From JBEKHT01 sp049511715 (GTDB lineage: Bacteria; Chloroflexota; Anaerolineae; Anaerolineales; RBG-16-64-43), in NCBI GenBank assembly GCA_049511715.1, contig JBEKXU010000025.1, positions 1 to 45,994 of the forward strand: a stretch of 45,994 nucleotides of DNA, read 5' to 3'. Every line of letters begins with the position of its first letter. Position 1 is the stretch's first letter. Under the pieces are notes generated by a model. That model made no database searches. It saw only the letters and a program-made list of their open reading frames with translations, and had not been told where the DNA came from. The position numbers and the translations under genes were made by a program. Shown one piece after another: positions 1 through 8,842 of this stretch.

Positions 1-541
1 TCAAGTACCAGGGTCTGCACCACAGCCCAAATCGATCCCAAACACGAGGTTTCTCGATAGTCTTTTGTTGAATGTGCCCAAATTGGTTAGTTTGTCGCGC
101 GAATGGCGAAAGTCGGGCTAGCCCTTTCGTTCGATCTACTTTGGGTTGCTGCTTTAAGATCCCGAATCTGTGGCCTCCGTTCAAATTATGAGAATGCACT
201 CCAAGAGCAATTCCGCAAGACCCAATCGAGCGCAGAATGAGGAACAGATCGAGGGCATTGGTTGACACCAGGGGGGAAGCGGCCTACCATGTTTCCCGAC
301 AGGACGTCGGGCTTGAGGGGACCGACGGTCCCGAGCGCGCAGAGGCAACGCCCGAATTGGCGCGCCAGGGCAACTGCAAGATTCGACGTCCGCCTGAACC
401 GGCCCCCAAGGCGGCGGAGGGCCGACGCCGGCTCAGTGACCTGGCTGGGAGGGAGTTCCTCTGAGAGGGAATCCCTCGCCCCCAGGAACCGCTCGGGAAG
501 AGGGCGGCCTTTCATTGGGACTACCGATTCGCCAGGATCCG
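1..541. other. Left-edge region without a supported gene
   Basis: No convincing coding region is seen. The first 200 bases are visibly richer in A+T than the rest of the window. A palindromic stretch at 107-129 (CGAAAG and CTTTCG arms around GGGCTAGCCC) followed by TTCG could be the terminator of a gene lying outside the window. Short open frames here do not resemble any family I know. Confidence 0.4.
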
Positions 542-1501
542 ATGTCTGTTTCGCGAAAACAAGTCCTGGTCGTGGCGGACGAGGCTAACCTGAACCGTTG
601 GCTGGAGCAGGTCAACGCTCAAGCCCTGCCCTACGACGTGCATGCCCTGTCTGCATTGCGCGATTCCCCGGAAGGATTACGGGGCATTCCATTCGATGTC
701 GTCCTGCTTGGTCCAGGATCTGCCTCTTGGTCTAGCCCGGAGACTTTGCGCTCGCTTCGAGCCGGAACTTCCAAACCCCGCATTCTGTCCATCGGCGATG
801 GCCAGCCAGGGGCGTGTCCTGGCCGCGAAGGCCTCGTGGATCAGGTTCTCGACCGCTTCCCGAGCCCCCATGAGTTGACCTCATTGATTTGCCCGTCCTC
901 CGACCTCGAACCAGCACCCACCTTGACGCTCAAAGTCCTCTTGGGGGGTGAAGCCAGTGTCGGCAAGACCACCCTCCTGCGGTACTACCTCACGGGCTTG
1001 TTCGAGCCAACTCGCGAGATGACGATCGGCGTGGATTTTCACATCTACTCCGTCTTGTTCCGCGGGGTTAACCTTCGGCTCGTGGTCTGGGACATCGCGG
1101 GCCAAAACCGGTTCCGATCGGTTCGACTATCCATGTACAAGGGCAGCTCGGCCGCTGGGCTGGTCTTCGACCTCCACAACCGCACCTCCTTTTATCAGCT
1201 GGCCGTCTGGTGGCGCGAAGTGCGCGAGACCCTGGGTGACATTCCTGTCTTGTTGCTGGGAAACAAATCGGATCTGCCCCGGGCAGTGAACCGCTCCGAA
1301 GCGGAGGCGTTGGCCTCCGCTTGGAGGATTCCTTATTATGAGGCTTCGTGCCTCGACGGCTCAGGCGTCGGTGAGTTCTTTCAGGCGCTTGCGCTAACCG
1401 CAGCCGAGCGAGCCCAGAAGTCTTCCAAGTGGCCGGATCGGGAGGGGTTGCCCCCGGCGGACCAGGGGGATCGGAAGCAAGAACCTGCGTCTGCGACCTA
1501 G
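542..1501 (+). CDS. Pseudo-receiver domain fused to a Rab/Ras-like small GTPase
   Basis: The 319-residue protein has two parts. Residues about 5-110 look like a CheY-type receiver fold, but the phospho-acceptor position after the third strand reads LLGPGS, with no Asp, so it is probably not phosphorylated. Residues about 120-290 form a small GTPase: P-loop GGEASVGKTT (125-134), switch I TIGVDF (151-156), DIAGQ (174-178), NKSD (231-234) and EASC (257-260). TIGVDF and DIAGQ are strikingly like eukaryotic Rab proteins. All nucleotide-binding boxes are intact, so GTP binding and hydrolysis are expected. The ATG at 542 is preferred over the upstream TTG at 515 because AGGA lies just before it. Two roadblock-domain genes follow on the same strand; in MglA/MglB systems roadblock proteins regulate such GTPases. 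That this trio works as a switch is inference. Confidence 0.85.
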   Translation: MSVSRKQVLVVADEANLNRWLEQVNAQALPYDVHALSALRDSPEGLRGIPFDVVLLGPGSASWSSPETLRSLRAGTSKPRILSIGDGQPGACPGREGLVDQVLDRFPSPHELTSLICPSSDLEPAPTLTLKVLLGGEASVGKTTLLRYYLTGLFEPTREMTIGVDFHIYSVLFRGVNLRLVVWDIAGQNRFRSVRLSMYKGSSAAGLVFDLHNRTSFYQLAVWWREVRETLGDIPVLLLGNKSDLPRAVNRSEAEALASAWRIPYYEASCLDGSGVGEFFQALALTAAERAQKSSKWPDREGLPPADQGDRKQEPASAT

Positions 1502-1633
1502 CGCGCAACCGCGATTGCGGCAGGGTTGCGAGTGTGCAGGGTTGGTACCTGGCCTGCCCGGCCAGTGGGGTGTGGCCGTTTCGGCCCCTTGCCGGGCGCC
1601 TTCCGGGCGTACAGATTCGAGAGGAGAGCCTCG

Positions 1634-2290
1634 ATGCCCGTGGTCGGCAATCTCGCTGAAATGCCGCTGTCAACGCTTGTGGAAACCAACTGCCGGGCCT
1701 TGCGGTCGGCGCGCCTTTCTGTATCGTCTCGAGGCCAGCAAGGCACCCTCTACTTTTCGGATGGCGAAGTGGTCCACGGGGTACTCGGAAACCAGAGCGG
1801 CGAGGTAGCCCTCTACCAGATGCTGCGATGGTCCGAAGGGACCTTCGTGCTCGAAAATGAAGTGGCCAGCCCCCAGCGCACCATCCGACGCCCATGGTCG
1901 GAGTTGCTTCTGGAAGCCATGCAGCTTGAGGGAAACTGGCGGCCGGTGGAAAGCCAACCAGCCGCAGAAGCCCCTATCCTTCAAGAATTGAAGCGGATTG
2001 AGGGAGTCGCGGGGGTGGTGGCCGCTGGGGCGGATGGCACGGTGCTCGCCGCGGATGTGCCCGTGGGGAACGGCGAGGGGGAGGCCGCCACGGCCATTTT
2101 CCTGGCCACCTTGGGCTCGGAGATCGCCCATAACCTCGAGTTGGGTTCCTTTGAGCACGGGGTGATTACCCAGTCCAAACAGCGGGTTCTTGTACTTCGA
2201 CAAGGAGAGGAATACTACGGGTTGCTGCTGGGATTGCAGGCTTCGCCCGCGATGGTCCTGGCCGCGGCACGCAATGCGCTTGCCTCCTGA
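1634..2290 (+). CDS. DUF4388 plus roadblock/LC7 domain protein
   Basis: This 218-residue protein has an N-terminal DUF4388/PatA-like domain (about 1-95: LYFSDGEVVHG, then ALYQMLRWSEGTF) and a C-terminal roadblock/LC7 domain (about 115-215: GVAGVVAAGADGTVLA, then YGLLLGLQ). DUF4388 is found in bacterial gliding and chemotaxis-associated proteins. Roadblock domains dimerise and in MglB act as GTPase-activating partners. The ATG at 1634 is chosen because GAGGAGAG lies just upstream; an in-frame upstream extension is Arg-rich and unlike the family. The gene is 132 bases after the GTPase gene and 28 bases before a second roadblock gene. I infer a regulator or scaffold for the neighbouring GTPase; no enzymatic motif is seen. 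Confidence 0.8.
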   Translation: MPVVGNLAEMPLSTLVETNCRALRSARLSVSSRGQQGTLYFSDGEVVHGVLGNQSGEVALYQMLRWSEGTFVLENEVASPQRTIRRPWSELLLEAMQLEGNWRPVESQPAAEAPILQELKRIEGVAGVVAAGADGTVLAADVPVGNGEGEAATAIFLATLGSEIAHNLELGSFEHGVITQSKQRVLVLRQGEEYYGLLLGLQASPAMVLAAARNALAS

Positions 2291-2318
2291 CGTTATCTAG
2301 GCAAAGAGGAGAGAAGCC

Positions 2319-3518
2319 ATGCCCGTTGAGGAGATCCTGCAAGAAGTCCGCCAGGCCGCTGGCGTGCGTGGTTGCTTCCTTATCGCCAAGGACGGAAGTC
2401 TGCAGGGAACCTCGATGCCCGCAGGACCGGGGGAGGTGGAACTGGTCGCTGTGGCCCGCGCCCTTTCGCGATCCATGGAAGCACTCGAAGCCTCCCGGCA
2501 GCACGTCCAGGAACTCGATCTGACCTTCCGCAATGGAAGAGTGATCGTTCGGAACCTGCCGTCAGGAAAGCTAGCTCTGGTCTGTCAAGCGCAGATCAAC
2601 CTCCCTCTTCTTAATCTCACCCTGGCGCCGCTGCTCAAGCGTCTTGCCGCCGAAACGAAGCCTCCCGCTTCCCCGAAGGAGGAGGCTCCAGCGGTCTTCG
2701 AGGCCGTTGCGAAGGGCAATGCTCCGCTTCCGAGCCGAGAGGATCCTCCTCTGCTCCAGCGCCTGGTCGAAGAAGGGCAGGCCATTGTCCGAGGGGCGAG
2801 GGAGCGAGGCCTCACCGTTCGCATCATCGGCACCGCGGGCGTCGTTCTTCACTGCCCGGCAGGCAAGCAGTGGATGCTTCCACCGTCCCAACCGGTCGTG
2901 GAATTGGTTGGCCGGGCATCCGAGGCCGAAGGGTTGCCAGGTGTCTTCGGCCAACTCGGCTACGATCCCCTCGGACGCTTCAACGAAGAGCATCGGCGCC
3001 AGCGACTGATCTTCAAGAAGAAAGATCCGGAATTGTGGGCCGACATCCACTTGGACAGTTATGATGGATTCCATCGGCTGGAGATCCTCGAGTCTCTCCG
3101 AGCGGAGGAGGAACTTCTCCCGCCAACCGACCTGCTCCTGCTTGGCCTCCAAAAGGCGGAAGCAACGGACTCGGACCTGCGGGAACTGATTGCGCTGCTG
3201 TGGGATCACGAGCTCTTCACTGGCCCCGGCGCCGAGGCGGTTGACGTGACGCGCATCGCCAAGATCTGCGGAGAGGACTGGGGCTGGTACCGGACGACAA
3301 CCAGGAACCTCGATCGACTCAGGTTTATGGGCTCTTGGGGAGGGCTCCCCGACTCTGCGGCCCTCCTGGACCGAATCCAGCGGCTGCGGGAAGAGATAGA
3401 GAACGGCCCGAAGGGCGCACGGTGGCAAATGCGGGCGGCGATCGGCGACACGGTGCGCTGGTACAAACAGGCCATCCCGGTGGAAGGAATGCCTGTGAAG
3501 GAAGCCCGGCCCGGGTAG
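2319..3518 (+). CDS. Roadblock-like domain fused to a degenerate nucleotidyltransferase-like domain
   Basis: This is a 399-residue protein. Residues 1-110 are roadblock/LC7-like (VRGCFLIAKDGSLQG, then LALVCQAQINLPLLNLTL). A Pro/Glu-rich linker follows. Residues about 145-330 follow the order of AbiEii/MNT-type nucleotidyltransferase folds: a strand RIIGTAGVVLHCP, a later WADIHLDSYDGFHRLEI, then PTDLLLLGLQKAEATDSDLRE and DWGWYRTTTRNL. The Asp-x-Asp expected after the first helix is absent (the region reads PVVELVG), so catalysis looks unlikely. The last 70 residues are helical and unassigned. AGAGGAGAG before the ATG is a good ribosome binding site. It is the last gene of the GTPase/roadblock cassette. 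The nucleotidyltransferase assignment rests on remembered motif order and needs a profile search. Confidence 0.65.
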   Translation: MPVEEILQEVRQAAGVRGCFLIAKDGSLQGTSMPAGPGEVELVAVARALSRSMEALEASRQHVQELDLTFRNGRVIVRNLPSGKLALVCQAQINLPLLNLTLAPLLKRLAAETKPPASPKEEAPAVFEAVAKGNAPLPSREDPPLLQRLVEEGQAIVRGARERGLTVRIIGTAGVVLHCPAGKQWMLPPSQPVVELVGRASEAEGLPGVFGQLGYDPLGRFNEEHRRQRLIFKKKDPELWADIHLDSYDGFHRLEILESLRAEEELLPPTDLLLLGLQKAEATDSDLRELIALLWDHELFTGPGAEAVDVTRIAKICGEDWGWYRTTTRNLDRLRFMGSWGGLPDSAALLDRIQRLREEIENGPKGARWQMRAAIGDTVRWYKQAIPVEGMPVKEARPG

Positions 3519-3597
3519 AGTAGCCTGTCCCTTCATGGGACGGGTCCCTCCTCGGGATACTATTCCCCGCAAGGTTCGACATTCCCCAGCGCTGCTC

Positions 3598-3606
3598 TGG
3601 TATAAT
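3598..3606 (+). promoter_or_regulatory. Extended -10 promoter of the LysM gene
   Basis: TGGTATAAT is a TGn-extended -10 element 40 bases before the ATG at 3646. A TCGACA-like -35 candidate (3576-3581) is spaced rather far, which fits an extended -10 promoter. It shows that the start of the gene lies at 3646 and not further upstream. Confidence 0.6.
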
Positions 3607-3645
3607 GACGCCCAAGTAACCGCCCGAAAACGCAGACTGAGCGAA

Positions 3646-4803
3646 ATGAGCGTCCCTCCTCGCCAAAACACCAGTCCGAGCCGGGTCTGTCCGAGTTGCG
3701 GAACGCGCCTGGCCGAGACGGCGGTGCGCTGTGCCGTGTGTGGAACGCAGCTTCAACCTCAACAGGATCGACCGGTCCTGCCGGCGCGCTTGGCTGGCAT
3801 CAGCCCCGGGGTGAGCCTGGGGTGGCCCACCTTGATTGGGGGGGCTGCGCTATTCATGATCGCTGGCGCATTAGTCATTGCCTTCCTGACGAGGACCGGC
3901 CACGGGTTGTCTGCGGCGATCCCTACCCTGACGCCTACCGTAACCTCCCCTCCGACCGATACCCAGTTTCCCACCAACACGCCTGCACCCACTCCGACGT
4001 TGACGCCCCTGCCGCCCATCTCATATATCATCGCGCAAAACGACACCTGCCTTGGCCTGGCCATACAGTACAACGTCTCGGTGCAGTCGATCCTGCAACT
4101 GAATAATCTCCCGCCCTCCTGCAACAACCTGGTGGTCGGCCAGAAGCTGCTGATCCCGCAACCAACTCAGACCCCGCTCCCTCCCTCGACGGCAACCTAT
4201 ACCGCGGCCGAGGCGACCATTACAGCCTGTCAGCTGTTCCCCTACACGGTCGTGGCCGGGGATACCCTGGCCGGCATCGCCGCGAACTTCAACGTCTCGA
4301 TGGATTCCGTTCGGAAGTACAACCAGAACATCTACGGGGACACCGTCTTCAGCGGCCTGACGATTGAAATCCCCTTGTGCGAGCGACTACCCACCCCCGG
4401 GCCGACCCCAACGGCAACGACGCCACCGCCCTACCCGGCACCCAATTTGCTCACCCCCAGGGACGGCTCGGTCTTCGGGCTTAACGATCAGACCATTGCC
4501 CTGCAGTGGGCGGCGGTCGCCCAATTGCGGGAGAACGAGTTCTACCAGGTGACGGTTGAGGATCTCACCGAGGGCAGCGGGCACCAGTCCTTCGGCTACG
4601 TCAGCGATACCAAGTATGACGTTCCCGCGACCTTGCGGCCTACCGATTCAACGACGCACTTGTTCCGCTGGTCGGTCTCTGTGGTCCGCCAAACCGGAAC
4701 GACCCCCGATGGCCAACCGATCTATACCTCGGCGGGCGCCGAGAGCAACGTCTGGGATTTCGGCTGGAGTGGAGGGCAGGTCGTTTCCACCCCCACCCCC
4801 TGA
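3646..4803 (+). CDS. Zinc-ribbon, single-span membrane protein with two LysM domains
   Basis: The 385-residue protein begins with a zinc ribbon at about residues 14-36 (CPSCG and CAVCG, two CxxC knuckles). One membrane span follows at about 60-83 (LIGGAALFMIAGALVIAFL), then a long Thr/Pro linker. Two LysM domains come next (SYIIAQNDTCLGLAIQYNVS ending VGQKLLIP, and YTVVAGDTLAGIAANFNVS ending TIEIPLC), and after another Pro linker a beta-rich C-terminal domain of about 110 residues resembling Ig/fibronectin-type modules. LysM domains bind N-acetylglucosamine-containing glycans, so the outer part probably attaches to the cell envelope while the zinc ribbon stays in the cytoplasm. Cys pairs inside the LysM modules suggest disulfides. 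Start chosen from the promoter at 3598-3606. Confidence 0.85.
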   Translation: MSVPPRQNTSPSRVCPSCGTRLAETAVRCAVCGTQLQPQQDRPVLPARLAGISPGVSLGWPTLIGGAALFMIAGALVIAFLTRTGHGLSAAIPTLTPTVTSPPTDTQFPTNTPAPTPTLTPLPPISYIIAQNDTCLGLAIQYNVSVQSILQLNNLPPSCNNLVVGQKLLIPQPTQTPLPPSTATYTAAEATITACQLFPYTVVAGDTLAGIAANFNVSMDSVRKYNQNIYGDTVFSGLTIEIPLCERLPTPGPTPTATTPPPYPAPNLLTPRDGSVFGLNDQTIALQWAAVAQLRENEFYQVTVEDLTEGSGHQSFGYVSDTKYDVPATLRPTDSTTHLFRWSVSVVRQTGTTPDGQPIYTSAGAESNVWDFGWSGGQVVSTPTP

Positions 4804-5634
4804 TCGCCCAAGGCAACGCCCCCGAATGTCCTGGACCTGCCCTTCCTGTAGAGGGCGGGTCTGAGAGCGTCCCGGGGTTGCCTCAAGAGAGCCACTGTAG
4901 GTCGGTCCTCCGAAGTTTGAGCGGTCCAGCAATTTCATTGCAATCCGTTAACCTCGCTGTCCCGCCCTGGACACAGACCGTCCGGGGCCAAGGGCCTGGC
5001 CCTGCCGTCTTTTCGTTTGCCGGGCCTCTCCTCCTGCCAGCCCGAAGTCGCAACCCCTTGGCGTTCCCACCGGTTCCAGCGCCTGGGCCTGAACGCACAT
5101 CAGCCCGCATGGCATGACTTTCTTTTCTCCTGGGTGGAAAGCTCGTGCCGAGGTGCGCATGGCCGTTCTCCCGGGCCGAGGCGATGCTGAATCAAAGGGC
5201 TTGCCTCGACGAACCGCAACCAGCTGGCCTTCTGGGTCGCGGGCCTCCAGGCGTCCCTGAGCCGGGACGTTTCCGCAGGCGCTCCTTGCGGGCAGGGCTG
5301 GCATGCAAACAAAGTCTCCCTTCATTTCCCTCCGCGCGGACCCGCACCCTTCGGGGATCGAGCCTTCCCACCGCCCCTGGCGCTGGCTATGGACAGGGAG
5401 GAGGTTGCCAAGAACCCTGGAATGCGCTCCCGGCCGACCCATATCTTCAGAAGCAACAGAGAAAAGGACGAGCGGCTCCGCAACCTCTGCCCGGATCAGC
5501 TCCCTTGGGGCAAGGACCCGGAATACCTGGGCTTCCTGGGAGGCTTTGCGCGTCCGGTCTGGCGCTGCCTTCTCGGGATTGATATACTCAAGCCTGTCTG
5601 GCTATGGGAAACGATCCCAATTTCCGAGGGGCGA
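4804..5634. other. Gene-free stretch between the LysM gene and selD
   Basis: About 830 bases with no supported gene. A hairpin at 4836-4859 (CCTGCCCT/AGGGCGGG with one G-U pair), 33 bases past the LysM stop, may end that transcript, though no T-run follows. TATACT at 5583-5588, some 50 bases before the selD start, is a possible -10 box. I looked for a tRNA-Sec here and did not see a plausible cloverleaf. Confidence 0.45.
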
Positions 5635-6702
5635 ATGACTTCTGAAAAACCAGGGACGTCTGGCCGGGAGATCAGGCTCACGACGCTCTCCTCGTGCGCT
5701 GGCTGAGCTTCCAAACTAGATGCGGAGACGCTGACGCAGGTTCTGCGTCCTATCCGGGAATCTTTTCCGATCCCCGACGATCCGGATCTGCTCGTGGGGC
5801 TGCGCGAGCCGGACGATGCCGCCGTCTATCGGCTCGCCCCGGATCAAGCCCTGATCGTGACCGTCGATTTTTTCACTCCCGTCGTGGACACCCCCTACGA
5901 GTTCGGCGCGATCGCCGCGGCTAACTCCCTCTCCGATGTTTACGCCATGGGGGGCCGGCCGTTTCTCGCCCTCAACATCGCGGCCTTTCCACCGCAACTG
6001 CCTCCCGACTTCTTGGCTGAGATTCTGCGCGGGGGATTCGAGAAGGCGCGAGAGGCTGGCGTGGTTGTCGCCGGCGGCCACACGATCCAGGATCAGGAAC
6101 CGAAGTATGGGCTGGCGGCGCTGGGTCTCGCCCATCCTGAGCGGTTGATCACCAAAGGCGGCGCAAGGGTCGGCGACTGGCTGGTCTTGTCCAAACCGCT
6201 CGGAACGGGCGTGATCGCAACGGCCGGCCGCAACCTCAAAGTGCAACCATCTGATCTGCAGAAGGCGATCGTTTGGATGATGCAGCTGAACAAGGAGGCC
6301 TCCCTCGTCGCCGTCGAGCTGGAAATCAAGGGGGGAACCGACATCAGCGGATTCGGCCTTCTGGGCCACTCTAGCGAGCTGGCCGAGGCCTCCGGGGTCG
6401 GTCTTCGGATCCAGTCGCAGTCCGTGCCATTTCTGGACGGAGCAGACCGATACGCCTCGGCCGGGGAATTCCCGGGCGGAAGCTACGATAATCGCAGGTT
6501 CTTCGGCCCGAAGGTCTCTTTCAAAGCAAGTCTTCCGGAAGAAAGGCAAATGTTGATGTTCGACTCGCAAACCAGCGGCGGCCTGCTTCTCAGTGTGCCG
6601 GGCGCAACGCTTGAAGAATTCAAGAAGAGGGCCCGCCAGCGGGCTGTGGCGATTTGGATCATCGGAGAAGTCGTTCCAGGCTCTGGAATCGAGGTCGTCT
6701 AG
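5635..6702 (+). CDS. selD: Selenophosphate synthetase containing selenocysteine (UGA read-through)
   Basis: SelD makes monoselenophosphate from selenide and ATP, the selenium donor for selenocysteine and for 2-selenouridine in tRNA. The gene is 355 residues if UGA 5704-5706 is read as selenocysteine (residue 24). Upstream of it the frame gives the SelD N-terminus IRLTTLSSCAG; downstream it continues ASKLDAETLTQVL and DPDLLVGLREPDDAAVYRL. Sec24 aligns with catalytic Cys17 of E. coli SelD and Lys27 with its essential Lys20 (C/U-x-x-K). Further conserved parts are VDFFTPVVDTPYEFG, NSLSDVYAMGG and the C-terminal MFDSQTSGGLLLSV. GAGGGG sits at the right distance before the ATG at 5635. An annotation that stops at UGA would start this gene at the internal GTG at 5794 and lose the active site. 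Confidence 0.93.
5704..5706 (+). other. selD: In-frame UGA selenocysteine codon of selD
   Basis: TGA lies exactly at the position of the SelD catalytic Cys/Sec, flanked on both sides by conserved SelD sequence in the same frame (CAG-U-ASKL). No frameshift is needed and no alternative sense codon fits. Confidence 0.92.
5733..5749 (+). promoter_or_regulatory. Bacterial SECIS-like hairpin in selD
   Basis: GACGCA-GGTTC-TGCGTC forms a perfect 6-bp stem with a GGUUC loop. Its apex (GCAGGUUCUGC) closely resembles the E. coli fdhF SECIS apex (GCAGGUCUGC), which SelB binds. The loop begins about 32 bases after the UGA, within the spacing known for bacterial SECIS elements. It lies inside the coding sequence, as bacterial SECIS elements do. 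Confidence 0.8.
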
Positions 6703-7023
6703 GCGGGCCCGCGAGGACCCTCTTGCCCCTCGTCTTGAACGCCCCTATGTACCCAGCGCCAGCCATGTCGCGAGTGGACGCCGCCCGAGAGAACTGCCAC
6801 CAGGGAATCATTAAATTGCTGACTTGGCAAGGCTTATCATCGATTTGCGGCCGGTCGCTCACGTTCTTCCGGTCTCGTCGGGGGCTCTCCCCGACGATGC
6901 TGCTCCCCGGGAACGAAGCGTGACCACTCGTTGAAGGATCCGGGTTGCCTGTGGACGGATCGGCGTGTCCTGTTTTCCGCTTGAAAAGTTGGTTCCTTGT
7001 TCCTTGATGCGGAGGGTTACCCA
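6703..7023. other. Intergenic region selD to molybdoenzyme
   Basis: About 320 bases. Apart from GGAGGG at 7010-7015, the ribosome binding site of the next gene, nothing could be supported. No RNA gene or strong hairpin was noticed. Confidence 0.4.
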
Positions 7024-8562
7024 ATGAAGCACAGATTAACGCTGGCAGGGTTGATTGCAGGGGCAAGCATGGGGGTTCCCATGCTGGCCGTCATGGCTTT
7101 GGGCCAGGTGGTTGCGGGGCTGCCGTTCGCTCCCTATGATCTCTTTGGTCTTCTGACCCGAGTTCTTGCGGGCCCCCTGGTCGTCGGCGGCGTGGAAGCC
7201 ATGGTTTCGATCCTTCAAGCCCTCCGGCTCGGTTCGACTTCGGTTCTTGGAAAGTTCATTGAAGGCGGCGGCGCAGTGCTGATGGCCCTGGTGGGCCTGG
7301 CCCTCATCGGCACACTGCTAGGGTTGCTTTGGCCGAACCTGCACAATCGATCCGCCCGCCGATTCCTGCCAGGCGTTGTGGCCTGGGTCATCATGATTCC
7401 GGTCGGGGCCTGGGCGGGGTGGTCCGCGCTTGGCTTTGGCTGGGTCCTGATTCTAGCCCTGGCTTGGAGTGTGGCGACGGACGGGATTCTGGGCCACTGG
7501 GAGACCCTGGGGATGGCTCCGGTTGACTCCGAGCGGCGAGCTTTCCTCGGCCGAGTGGCCGCCCTGGCCCTGGCAACGACGGTCGCCGGACTTGGCTTGA
7601 GTCGACTGCTGCGCCGGGCCGTGCCTCAAGAAGCTCTGGCGCCTATCCCCGCGGGACCGGCCGCCAACCTCGCCCCATCGGGTCCTTTTGCACCCGTCCC
7701 CGGAACGCGCAGCGAGGTCACCCCGATTTCCAGCTTCTACCGCGTTGACATCAACATCGTCCCTCCCTCGGTGGAAGCCTCTCAATGGGCCCTGGAGGTT
7801 GCCGGCGAGGTTGACAACCCGCTGACGCTTTCCTATGCGGAAATCACGGCGATGCCTTCCGAAGACTTTTATGCGACCCTGGAATGCATCTCGAATACGG
7901 TAGGGGGGGATCTCATCAGCACGACTCGCTTCACCGGCGTTAAACTGTCGGATCTTCTGGCTCGCGCCGGTCTGCATCCGCAGGTTGTGGAGATCCGCTT
8001 CGATTGTGTTGATGGCTACTCGGAGTCGCTCCCACTGGACTCGGCCCTGGATCCAGAAACCAGGCTCTGCTACGGGATGGGCGGTGCCCAGTTGACGCAG
8101 GAGCACGGCTATCCGGCGCGGTTGTATACCCCCAACCGGCACGGGATGAAGAACCCAAAGTGGATTCAGAAAATTGAGGCGGTCACCCAGCCCTTTGCGG
8201 GCTACTGGGAACAACAGGGCTGGAACAAGGATGCCTTCGTGCACACCACTTCCGTGATCGATGCGAGCCAGAGCGAAACGGGGGCCGTCGAGGCCGGGGG
8301 CATCGCCTACGCGGGAGCGCGAGGCATTCAAAAGGTCGAGGTCCAGGTCGATGGGGGGAATTGGGTTCTGGCCGAGCTCAAGGCGCCCCTGTCTCAACTC
8401 GCCTGGGTGCTCTGGCGCGCACGTGTCCCAGCGGCTCCGGGGCCCCACGTGTTGACCGTCCGCGCCGTGGACGGGTCCGGTGGGCTTCAGACGGCAACCT
8501 TTGCGGACCCCTTCCCGAACGGGGCGACAGGCTATGATCAGGCAGCCGCTCGAGCAGACTAA
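7024..8562 (+). CDS. Membrane-anchored SUOX-fold molybdopterin oxidoreductase
   Basis: The 512-residue protein begins with roughly 190 residues carrying five hydrophobic segments (about 5-35, 45-70, 83-103, 115-150, 180-195). A periplasmic molybdopterin domain of the sulfite oxidase/MsrP fold follows from about 225 to 400, then a C-terminal Ig-like dimerisation domain. Cys288 in LECISN is at the position of the molybdenum-coordinating Cys. Also typical are FTGVKLSDLLARAG, DGYSESLPL and the ARLYTPNRHGMKNPKW block, followed by GYWEQQGW. Family members oxidise sulfite or reduce sulfoxides; the true substrate cannot be told from sequence. No Tat twin-arginine leader was recognised; the internal last span preceded by SERRAFLGR may serve for insertion. 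GGAGGG precedes the ATG at 7024. Confidence 0.87.
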   Translation: MKHRLTLAGLIAGASMGVPMLAVMALGQVVAGLPFAPYDLFGLLTRVLAGPLVVGGVEAMVSILQALRLGSTSVLGKFIEGGGAVLMALVGLALIGTLLGLLWPNLHNRSARRFLPGVVAWVIMIPVGAWAGWSALGFGWVLILALAWSVATDGILGHWETLGMAPVDSERRAFLGRVAALALATTVAGLGLSRLLRRAVPQEALAPIPAGPAANLAPSGPFAPVPGTRSEVTPISSFYRVDINIVPPSVEASQWALEVAGEVDNPLTLSYAEITAMPSEDFYATLECISNTVGGDLISTTRFTGVKLSDLLARAGLHPQVVEIRFDCVDGYSESLPLDSALDPETRLCYGMGGAQLTQEHGYPARLYTPNRHGMKNPKWIQKIEAVTQPFAGYWEQQGWNKDAFVHTTSVIDASQSETGAVEAGGIAYAGARGIQKVEVQVDGGNWVLAELKAPLSQLAWVLWRARVPAAPGPHVLTVRAVDGSGGLQTATFADPFPNGATGYDQAAARAD

Positions 8563-8842
8563 GAGCGCCGCCACAAGATTCTCCGGCAACTGGCCTGCGG
8601 AACAGCGCACCTGCCTGAAAGACGGCGCGTGAGAGAGAATAGGCCCAGGACAGCGAAAGGGATCGGCGCTTTGCCCGCTCGCTGGTTCTCTGGCCCCTGG
8701 CCACAGCCATTGCCTACCGAGGCAGGCCTGCCATATCCTGACCTTGTCCTTTCCGGAACCCAGCCCGGCCCGCGGCGGTCCTTCCCTCCCTCTGCCGCCA
8801 GGCAGGAAAGAACTTGCGCGCTGAGGGTTTCCCGCCGACGAC

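Noticed and set aside
4804..5634. Search for tRNA-Sec or a riboswitch upstream of selD
   Set aside because: No cloverleaf with a UCA anticodon and no known riboswitch core could be seen.
5389..5634. N-terminal extension of selD upstream of ATG 5635
   Set aside because: The frame is open but the sequence is not SelD-like, and GAGGGG marks ATG 5635 as the start.
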